DNA from: an uncultured Clostridia bacterium
GTDB lineage: Bacteria > Bacillota > Clostridia > Oscillospirales > Acutalibacteraceae
Length of the DNA: 23,327 bases
NCBI GenBank assembly: GCA_946628455.1
Contig: CAMOWP010000006.1
Span: 1-23,327 of the forward strand
Direction of reading: 5' to 3'
Position numbers and translations under genes: made by a program. The number at the start of each line of letters is the position of its first letter. The first letter of the stretch is position 1. Below the pieces are notes generated by a model, which worked only from the letters and a program-made list of their open reading frames with translations, did not search any database and was not told the origin of the DNA. Positions 6,942-12,964 of the stretch are shown piece by piece.

Positions 6942-8165
6942 TTATTTCTTAAGTGCTTCGGCGATAGCCTTTGTATCTCTTGCAATCATAAGCTCTTCAT
7001 TAGTTGCAAGGATGAAAACTCTTACGCTGTCGCTCTCCTTTGTAAGCTCAGCCTCTGCGCCCTTAACTGTTTTAAGGTTGATATCCTCATTAATCCTAAC
7101 GCCGAGGTAACCGAGATATGAGCAGATTTTTGAGCGGAGCCATGCGCCGTTTTCTCCGATACCGCCTGTAAATACTATTGCGTCAACGCCGTTCATAGCT
7201 GCTGTGTAAGCGCCGATGAACTTTGCAATCTGATAAGCCTGCATTTCGTGAGCGAGGATTGCTCTTTCGTTGCCCTCGTTCTGAGCTGCACAGATATCTC
7301 TGTCGTCAGACGAGATTCCCGAGATTGCCATAACGCCTGATTTTTTGTTGAGGACTGTGTCCATCTCCTTAGGAGTGAAGCCCTCTTTATCCATAATAAA
7401 GGTTACAACCGACGGGTCAACTCCGCCTGAGCGTGTTCCCATCATAAAGCCGTCAAGCGGGGTGAGACCCATTGACGTGTCAACAACCTTGCCGTATTCT
7501 ACTGCAGTTACTGACGAGCCGTTTCCGAGGTGGCAGGTGATAACCTTGATATCCTCAGGCTTTTTGCCCATTTTGTCAGCTACTCTGAGAGATACGAATT
7601 TATGAGAGGTACCGTGAGCACCGTAGCGGCGTACCTTGTACTTTTCATAATACTCATAAGGAACGGCGAACATATAAGCCTTCGGAGGCATAGTTGCGTG
7701 GAACGCGGTATCAAAAACGAATACCTGAGGAACGTCGGGGCCTACAACGTTAAGGCAAGCCTTATATCCCTGAATATGAGCCGGATTGTGAAGTGGAGCG
7801 AGAGGAGATAAATCCTCAATATCCTTTGCAACCTTTTCATCAACAAGCACGCTCTGCTTGTAATCAGGGCCGCCCTGCACGATTCTGTGGCCTATAGCGT
7901 CAATCTCGTCAAATGAATCAACTACCTTATATTCGCTTTCGCAAAGGATGTATTTAACCTCGTTGAATGCGTCGGTATGAGTGAGGAGCTCTTTATCGTA
8001 TTCAGCCTTAGCGTCGTCCTTCTTGATGACAACGTTTTTCTCACCGCCGTTGATTTTCATTCCGATTCTTTCAATAACGCCTTTACAAAGCACGGACTCA
8101 TCAGTCATATCCATAAGCTGATACTTAAGCGATGATGAGCCGCAGTTAATGACTAAAACTTTCAA
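6942..8165 (-). CDS. ackA: Acetate kinase
   Basis: This 407-residue ASKHA-fold kinase makes ATP from acetyl phosphate and ADP, releasing acetate, and can also run in reverse. Both family signatures are present: LVINCGSSSLKY at the N-terminus and DTSMGLTPLDGFMMGTRSGG in the middle. Further downstream is FTGGIGENG, of the nucleotide-binding fold. The start is TTG at 8165: GGAGG lies 8 bases upstream, and the family always begins MKVLVINCGSSS. The longer frame to 8237 would begin upstream of the transcription start. The promoter is clear (TTGACA, 18 bases, TATTAT). No pta gene lies in the window, so acetyl phosphate must come from an enzyme elsewhere. Divergent to tmcAL and followed by the ydbC-like gene. 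Cytoplasmic. Confidence 0.97.
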   Translation of the reverse strand: MKVLVINCGSSSLKYQLMDMTDESVLCKGVIERIGMKINGGEKNVVIKKDDAKAEYDKELLTHTDAFNEVKYILCESEYKVVDSFDEIDAIGHRIVQGGPDYKQSVLVDEKVAKDIEDLSPLAPLHNPAHIQGYKACLNVVGPDVPQVFVFDTAFHATMPPKAYMFAVPYEYYEKYKVRRYGAHGTSHKFVSLRVADKMGKKPEDIKVITCHLGNGSSVTAVEYGKVVDTSMGLTPLDGFMMGTRSGGVDPSVVTFIMDKEGFTPKEMDTVLNKKSGVMAISGISSDDRDICAAQNEGNERAILAHEMQAYQIAKFIGAYTAAMNGVDAIVFTGGIGENGAWLRSKICSYLGYLGVRINEDINLKTVKGAEAELTKESDSVRVFILATNEELMIARDTKAIAEALKK

Positions 8166-8207
8166 ACTATTTTCCTCCGTGACTTGAAAAATATTATTAC
8201 AGAATAT

Positions 8208-8237
8208 ATAATATAATAAATAATTATTATTTGTCAA
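8208..8237 (-). promoter_or_regulatory. SigA-type promoter of ackA
   Basis: On the minus strand TTGACA (8237-8232, perfect -35) is followed after 18 bases by TATTAT (8213-8208, one mismatch to consensus). The predicted transcript starts near 8201, giving a leader of about 35 bases that includes the GGAGG site and the TTG start. Confidence 0.82.
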
Positions 8238-8260
8238 GTAATTTTAATATAAAATACTAA
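8231..8260 (+). promoter_or_regulatory. Possible tmcAL promoter overlapping the ackA -35 box
   Basis: TTGTCA (8231-8236) with an 18-base spacer and TACTAA (8255-8260) could be a weak promoter for tmcAL. Its -35 lies on the complement of the ackA -35 box, so the two promoters would compete or be co-regulated. The -10 match is modest and the surrounding sequence is AT-rich, so chance is a real possibility. Confidence 0.4.
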
Positions 8261-8277
8261 TTTAATAGGTAAAATAT

Positions 8278-9339
8278 ATGGTTACAGGAATAATTTGCGA
8301 GTTTAATCCCTTTCACAAGGGGCATAAATATCTTATTGACACGGTAAAAAAAGACGGCTCCTCCGTTATCTGCGTTATGAGCGGGAGCTTCGTTCAGCGC
8401 GGAGAGTGCGCCGTTTACGATAAATTCACAAGGGCAAAGGCGGCGCTTGAAAACGGGGCTGACCTTGTTATTGAGCTTGTGAGCGAGCTTTCCGTGCAGT
8501 CTGCCCAGGGCTTTGCCGAGGCAGGCGTTAAGCTGCTTGAAGCAACGGGCGTTTGCGATTCAATAGCGTTTGGCGCTGAGTGCGACGACTTAAACGAGCT
8601 TATCCGTATTTCCGAGGAAATAAAAAAGAGAGACGGCGAAATCAAAAGCGAGCTTGAAAAAGGGCTCTCTTATCCTGCCGCAAGAAAAAAGGTTATAGAC
8701 TCCCCCGTTCTCAATGAGCCTAACAATATTCTTGCAGTTGAATATCTGAGCTGCACAAAGCTAAAGCCGATAGCCGTTAAAAGAATCGGCAAGGGGCACG
8801 ATTCCGACGACGCCGAATACTCTGCAAGCGAAATAAGAAAAGCTCTTGATAAAAGCGAAACAGCGTCTATATATAATATAGAAAGAGCGATTCTTTCAAG
8901 GCTGAGGACTATGAGCCCCGAGGATTTTGCAAAAATTGACGACGTCAGCGAGGGGCTTGAAAACAGAATTTACGAGGCGGTTAAGACTGCGTCCTCGCTT
9001 GATGAGCTTTATTCAATGATAAAAACGAAGCGCTACACGCACTCGCGAATAAGACGGATTATTCTGAGAGCGTATCTCGGAATAAGCTCAGCTATCCCTA
9101 AAAAGCCTCTGTATATCCGTATTTTAGGCTTTAACGGCAAAGGAAGAGAATTACTCGGAAATATGAAAAAAAGCGCTACGTTGCCAATAATAACGAAATA
9201 CGCCGACGCTAAAGCATATGGCGGCGCAATTCTTGAGGCGTTCGAACGCGAAAGCGCATATACTGATTTATATAACCTTTCATTTCTTACGCCCCGCCCC
9301 TCCGAAACAGATAAAACACAAAAAATAATAATTATATAA
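8278..9339 (+). CDS. tmcAL: tRNA(Met) cytidine acetate ligase (YlbM family)
   Basis: This 353-residue protein has the nucleotidyltransferase motif of the family: GIICEFNPFHKGHKYLI at residues 4-20, where HxGH binds ATP. It is followed by SGSFVQRGECAVYDKFTRAK, also characteristic. The enzyme activates acetate with ATP to acetyl-AMP and acetylates the wobble cytidine (C34) of elongator tRNA-Met, giving ac4C. The C-terminal RNA-binding half includes KRYTHSRIRRIILRAYLGI and RILGFNGKGRELL. Length is slightly below the Bacillus protein (about 400). The ribosome site is weak (TAGGTAAAATAT). The gene is divergent to ackA, whose product acts on the same metabolite. It ends at a shared terminator with the phosphatase gene. 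Confidence 0.93.
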   Translation: MVTGIICEFNPFHKGHKYLIDTVKKDGSSVICVMSGSFVQRGECAVYDKFTRAKAALENGADLVIELVSELSVQSAQGFAEAGVKLLEATGVCDSIAFGAECDDLNELIRISEEIKKRDGEIKSELEKGLSYPAARKKVIDSPVLNEPNNILAVEYLSCTKLKPIAVKRIGKGHDSDDAEYSASEIRKALDKSETASIYNIERAILSRLRTMSPEDFAKIDDVSEGLENRIYEAVKTASSLDELYSMIKTKRYTHSRIRRIILRAYLGISSAIPKKPLYIRILGFNGKGRELLGNMKKSATLPIITKYADAKAYGGAILEAFERESAYTDLYNLSFLTPRPSETDKTQKIIII

Positions 9340-9345
9340 AACTAT

Positions 9346-9388
9346 AAAAGAACAGTTGCCGATTACATTTCGGCAACTGTTCTTTTTC
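9346..9388. terminator. Bidirectional terminator between tmcAL and the phosphatase gene
   Basis: A perfect 16-bp stem (9346-9361 with 9371-9386) and a 9-base loop run into T-rich sequence on both strands. The stop codon of the minus-strand phosphatase gene (9363-9365) lies in the loop. Confidence 0.92.
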
Positions 9389-10115
9389 TGAATTGTTCAA
9401 TATCATTATCGCTTAGCTTAATAACGTCTTTAATGAATTCCTGCTCCCCGATTTTGTCTATTGCTTTAAACACCTCGTTAATATATTCTTCCTTCGCAAG
9501 GAAAACGTTATATACCCTGTCAGCCGCAGTTTTATTTCTTTTGAAATATTTTACAAGGAAATAATATTTCTGCGCTTTTTTCTTATTGATTGTATTTGTG
9601 AAAAGATAATCCTCAAGGATATCGCGTCTGTCCGCTCCGAGAACTGTTAAGAGCAAAGCGGTTATCATTCCCGTTCTGTCCTTACCCTCTGTGCAATGAT
9701 AAAGATACGAGCCGCCGTTATCCTCGCAAACGATTTTTCTTACAACCGCCGCAAGGTTATCAACGCAGGAGCTGTTCATAACGTATTCGTAAAGCTCTCT
9801 CATATCGGGAATGTTATCAATATCCTGCTTGCTTTCGTGGCTGAGCCCGGGAAGAGAGCCGTCAAAAATCGGCATTTCAAGATACTCTATTCCCGACATC
9901 TGAATATCAGGTATTTCATCCTTTTCAGTTTTCGTTCTGAGGTCTATAACGGTTTTCAGCTCATATTCAAACGCAAGGATTCCGCTGTCGTTATCGCTGA
10001 TTGAGCCGAGATGACTGCCTCTGAGAAGCTTATGCGGCTTAATAACGCCGCCGTTAACCATGATTCCGCCGAGGTCTCTTATATTTTTTGCACCGCTGAG
10101 TCTGATATTTTCCAT
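9363..10115 (-). CDS. Tyrosine/dual-specificity phosphatase (Y_phosphatase3 family)
   Basis: This 250-residue PTP-fold enzyme contains the active-site loop YHCTEGKDRTGM (Cys nucleophile, Arg five residues on), typical of the family that includes LipA and MptpB. Near the N-terminus SGAKNIRDLGG is the conserved opening of this family. These proteins remove phosphate from tyrosine, serine or threonine, and some act on phosphoinositides. No signal peptide or membrane helix is seen once the proper start is used, so it is likely cytoplasmic. I chose ATG 10115 because GAGGTGAGG lies just before it and the family motif follows within 15 residues. An upstream ATG at 10166 would begin before the promoter elements. 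Own promoter at 10135-10163. Substrate unknown. Confidence 0.87.
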   Translation of the reverse strand: MENIRLSGAKNIRDLGGIMVNGGVIKPHKLLRGSHLGSISDNDSGILAFEYELKTVIDLRTKTEKDEIPDIQMSGIEYLEMPIFDGSLPGLSHESKQDIDNIPDMRELYEYVMNSSCVDNLAAVVRKIVCEDNGGSYLYHCTEGKDRTGMITALLLTVLGADRRDILEDYLFTNTINKKKAQKYYFLVKYFKRNKTAADRVYNVFLAKEEYINEVFKAIDKIGEQEFIKDVIKLSDNDIEQFRKRTVAEM

Positions 10116-10134
10116 ATCCTCACCTCTTGGCGTC

Positions 10135-10163
10135 ATTGTAACACAAAAAGATGACGTTGGCAA
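10135..10163 (-). promoter_or_regulatory. Promoter of the phosphatase gene
   Basis: On the minus strand TTGCCA (10163-10158), a 17-base spacer and TACAAT (10140-10135) form a good SigA-type promoter about 20 bases before the ATG. CGTCAT and ATGACG form a small inverted repeat across the spacer and the region just after the -10, a possible operator. Confidence 0.65.
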
Positions 10164-10173
10164 CAATTTAATA

Positions 10174-10866
10174 TTACGCGATGGATTCTGCTATTTTCAG
10201 AGCTTCTTCATAGCTTGTGCCTTCAAGCACAATTCTGTAAACTGTATTTCCGTCTCTGTACAGAATAAAGCAGACTTCTTCATCACCCATTACAATTACG
10301 TCCATACCGTTTGCGCTTATGATTTTTCCGTTTTCAACATTGCTGAAGCTTTCGCTGCTTACGGCTGAATCTTCGGGCGGCTCTGAATACTGCTCAATAT
10401 TTACGCTCCCCGTAATATTGCCGTAGTTAAAGCTGAAATAGGCGTCCTTTACCCATTCGGAAATGTCATCGCCCTGAATTTCAACAAATTCAATTTTCAT
10501 ATCGCTTTCGCCGAAGATTGCAGGCAGAGTTACGGGCGACACTCCCTTTTCTTCAATCCTTTTATAAATCTGAGTTCCCTTTAACTTATAGCCTTGTGCC
10601 TGAGTGTGCTCAAGCTTTTCAAGAAAGCCTTCCATTTGCGCGTCTTCGCCTTCAATCTTTTTAACAATTGAATAAGAAATATCAATGTGATTTACCGCCG
10701 CAAAAACAGAAAGCCCCGTAACAGATAGCGCAGCGATTACAGCCGCAATCAGAAGCGCTCTGAACAGCGGAGTGCGTTTTCTTTTATAAGGCTTGTCCGC
10801 TTCTTCAATAAGCTCGTCGTCAATATCTGTTATGGTGTTATAAAGCCTTAAAGCCTTTTCGCTCAT
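10174..10866 (-). CDS. Single-pass membrane protein paired with a sigma factor (putative anti-sigma factor)
   Basis: This 230-residue protein has a cytoplasmic N-terminus of about 33 residues ending in PYKRKRTP. A single membrane helix follows (about 35-57, LFRALLIAAVIAALSVTGLS), then a large outer domain (58-230). The outer part has short motifs reminiscent of DUF4367-type domains: alternating beta strands and a final EEALKIAESIA helix. Its ATG overlaps the sigma factor stop by four bases (ATGA), the usual arrangement for a sigma/anti-sigma pair. The cytoplasmic part lacks the HxxxCxxC zinc motif of the ZAS class, so if it holds the sigma factor it does so by another fold. The trigger sensed by the outer domain is unknown. 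It ends 58 bases before the phosphatase ATG, with no clear terminator. Confidence 0.75.
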   Translation of the reverse strand: MSEKALRLYNTITDIDDELIEEADKPYKRKRTPLFRALLIAAVIAALSVTGLSVFAAVNHIDISYSIVKKIEGEDAQMEGFLEKLEHTQAQGYKLKGTQIYKRIEEKGVSPVTLPAIFGESDMKIEFVEIQGDDISEWVKDAYFSFNYGNITGSVNIEQYSEPPEDSAVSSESFSNVENGKIISANGMDVIVMGDEEVCFILYRDGNTVYRIVLEGTSYEEALKIAESIA

Positions 10867-11420
10867 ATATAGATTTCCTCCTTTTCAAGATACGCCTTAA
10901 GTGCAGCGCGGAGCCTGTACAGCCTTTGTGCCAGCGCGTGGGCGTTCAGTTTTGTTCCCTTTGCAATTGTGTTAACTGAATCGCCGTACCAATAGCGACG
11001 GATAAAAATATATCTGTCATTTTCAGAAAGTGTTCTGAGCCAGGCGCTGACAGCCTTTGAAATTTCTTTATTCTCGAGCTCGTTTTCGGGAGATGAGGTT
11101 GAGGGAATGCAATCCTCAAGCTCATCAAGGATAAGCTCCATACCCGAAAAGCGCTTTTGCGCGTGGTATTTCTTATAGATATTAAGCGCGGTATTCCTTA
11201 CAATTTTGCCGAGCCACGCCATAAATTTTGAAGGCCGCTGCGGAGGAATCATATTCCAGACCTTAAAGTAAGAATCGTTAACACATTCCTGAGTATCCTC
11301 GTTGACAGACAGGATATTAAACGCTATTTTACGGCACAGCGCGCCGTACTTTTTATCCGTTTCGATTATAGCGCTTTCGCTTCGCGCAAAGTATAAATCA
11401 ATGATTGCAGAGTCTTCCAT
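10863..11420 (-). CDS. RNA polymerase sigma factor, ECF type
   Basis: This 185-residue sigma-70 family protein has only regions 2 and 4. Region 2 is about residues 20-85, with DTQECVNDSYFKVWNMIPP and KFMAWLGKIVRNTALNIYKK, which melt and bind the -10. Region 4 is about 130-180, with LSENDRYIFIRRYWYGDSVN and a helix-turn-helix, which binds the -35. It directs polymerase to a small regulon, presumably including this operon. AAGGAGAT lies before the ATG. Upstream on the minus strand there is TATAAT (11450-11445) but no good -35 at 17 bases, so the promoter class is unclear. Translationally coupled to the membrane protein gene. Confidence 0.92.
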   Translation of the reverse strand: MEDSAIIDLYFARSESAIIETDKKYGALCRKIAFNILSVNEDTQECVNDSYFKVWNMIPPQRPSKFMAWLGKIVRNTALNIYKKYHAQKRFSGMELILDELEDCIPSTSSPENELENKEISKAVSAWLRTLSENDRYIFIRRYWYGDSVNTIAKGTKLNAHALAQRLYRLRAALKAYLEKEEIYI

Positions 11421-11482
11421 TTTTTATCTCCTTAAAGCTTTTCAATTATATAGTTTCTTTTTCTGATTAAATATCACAAGAT

Positions 11483-11506
11483 AAAACCCGAAGCTCTGGC
11501 TTCGGG
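11483..11506 (-). terminator. Terminator of the MATE gene
   Basis: On the minus strand CCCGAAGC-CAGA-GCTTCGGG, an 8-bp stem, is followed by TTTTAT. It begins two bases after the MATE stop codon. Confidence 0.88.
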
Positions 11507-11508
11507 AA

Positions 11509-12855
11509 TTAATATAAATTCTGTTTCTTATATATTTTGAATAAGACGAGATAAACAGCCGAGCTCATCGCCCAGGTTATCGGGTAAATCCAGCAGGTCA
11601 GCGCGAAAACGTGGTAAACTCTGCCGATTGTCATAAACACTATTACTCTCACGGCGCACCAGCAAACGAGCATTGTTACCATAGGCGCAGTCGGCTTGCC
11701 GAGGCCGCGCATAATCGCAGAGGTTACGTTTGAAAAGCCGAGCAGGAAATAGAACAGCGCGGTAACCCTTGCTCTTTGCATACCGAAGCTGATAACCTCG
11801 GGGTCGGAATTGAAGGCTTTAATCAGATACGGCGCGAGAATAAAAACAAGAACGCCGATAATTTCAATTGAAAGCATTGTTGAAAGCAGACCGAAGCGCA
11901 TTCCCTTTTTAACTCTGTCCTTCCGCTTGGCGCCGAGGTTCTGCGAGATATAGGTTGACATTGCCATTGAAAACGCTATAACGGGAAGGAAGGCAAAGCC
12001 CTCAAGCTTTGAATACGCGCCTACTCCCGCCATTGCGTCCTTGCCGAAGGAATTGACGTAGGACTGAATTAAAATGTTGGAAATATCAATAATCGAGCCC
12101 TGCAGCGCCGTAGGCAGGCCGAAACGGATTATCTCCTTAAGCGTTGAGGAGTGAAAGCGGATTTTTCTCAGTTCAATTTTTATCATCTCATCCGTTTTAA
12201 GCAGCTTCCTGAGAGAGAGGAGCATACTGATAAACTGAGAAATAACCGTTGCAAGCGCCGCGCCGTCAACGCCCATTTTAAACACTGCGATGAAAACTAT
12301 ATCAAGCACAACGTTAATCATTGAGCTTGTTATAAGGTACATCAGCGGGTGGCGCGAGTCGCCGCTCGCCTGAAGAATGCCGACAAAGGTATTATACATT
12401 ATAAGCCCGGAGCAACCTGAAAAATATATTCTCAGATAAAGCACAGCGTCAGGCAATACGTCCTCGGGAGTTCCCATAAGCCTGAGCATAAACGGAGAAA
12501 AAATTACGCCGAGAGCAGTTATAACGGCAGAAAAGAAGAGCCCCATTGAAACGGCAGTGTGCACCGCTTTTGAGACCTTTTCCCTGTCCTGCGCGCCGAT
12601 TTCACGTGCAATGACAATTCCCGCGCCCATTGAAAAGCCGAAGAAAAAGCCGACTACAAGAAATATCAGCGTGCCCGTTGAGCTTACTGCGGCAAGGGCG
12701 CCGCTGCCTATTAAGTTTCCGACTATAAGGGAGTCAACCGTGTTATAAAGCTGCTGAAAAAGCTGACCGATAAAAATAGGAATAGCAAAAAGAATTATCT
12801 TCTTTCCGATTGAGCCCTCGGTCATCAGCTTATCCTTTTGTTCGAACAATTTCAT
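11509..12855 (-). CDS. MATE-family efflux transporter
   Basis: This 448-residue inner-membrane protein of about twelve helices belongs to the multidrug and toxic compound extrusion family, which exports cationic or other compounds with a Na+ or H+ gradient. The N-terminus shows the family pattern: EGSIGKKIILFAIPIFIGQL, then LYNTVDSLIVGNLIGSGALA. The second half repeats it (FGLPTALQGSIIDISNILIQ, then YVNSFGKDAMAGVGAYSKLE). Length is typical. The ATG at 12855 follows TTAGGT at 8 bases and a good promoter. It is a single-gene unit with its own terminator. The substrate cannot be told from sequence. Confidence 0.95.
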   Translation of the reverse strand: MKLFEQKDKLMTEGSIGKKIILFAIPIFIGQLFQQLYNTVDSLIVGNLIGSGALAAVSSTGTLIFLVVGFFFGFSMGAGIVIAREIGAQDREKVSKAVHTAVSMGLFFSAVITALGVIFSPFMLRLMGTPEDVLPDAVLYLRIYFSGCSGLIMYNTFVGILQASGDSRHPLMYLITSSMINVVLDIVFIAVFKMGVDGAALATVISQFISMLLSLRKLLKTDEMIKIELRKIRFHSSTLKEIIRFGLPTALQGSIIDISNILIQSYVNSFGKDAMAGVGAYSKLEGFAFLPVIAFSMAMSTYISQNLGAKRKDRVKKGMRFGLLSTMLSIEIIGVLVFILAPYLIKAFNSDPEVISFGMQRARVTALFYFLLGFSNVTSAIMRGLGKPTAPMVTMLVCWCAVRVIVFMTIGRVYHVFALTCWIYPITWAMSSAVYLVLFKIYKKQNLY

Positions 12856-12882
12856 AATGTGTACCTAATTTAATTCTCAGGT

Positions 12883-12911
12883 ATAATAACACAACTGACA
12901 GCCATAATCAA
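12883..12911 (-). promoter_or_regulatory. Promoter of the MATE gene
   Basis: TTGATT (12911-12906), a 17-base spacer and TATTAT (12888-12883) read on the minus strand, about 28 bases before the ATG. Spacing is ideal, with two mismatches in the -35 and one in the -10. Confidence 0.72.
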
Positions 12912-12930
12912 TCATAAATTCATGCTGAAA

Positions 12931-12959
12931 TTGAAAGAGCAGCCTCAAAGACTGCTCTT
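12931..12959 (-). terminator. Terminator of sbcDC
   Basis: An 8-bp stem AAGAGCAG / CTGCTCTT with a 9-base loop lies five bases after the sbcC stop and is followed by TTCAATTTC. The T-run is broken, so efficiency may be moderate. Confidence 0.65.
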
Positions 12960-12964
12960 AACTG

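Noticed and set aside
8166..8237. Longer acetate kinase reading frame starting at 8237
   Set aside because: It would begin at the -35 box, upstream of the transcription start, and adds residues not found in the family.
8278..9339. Nicotinate-nucleotide adenylyltransferase or pantetheine-phosphate adenylyltransferase as identity of the HxGH protein
   Set aside because: Length and the SGSFVQRGE motif match the YlbM/TmcAL family, not NadD or CoaD.
10116..10166. Longer start for the phosphatase at 10166
   Set aside because: It would cover the -35 and -10 elements; the ATG at 10115 has a good ribosome site.
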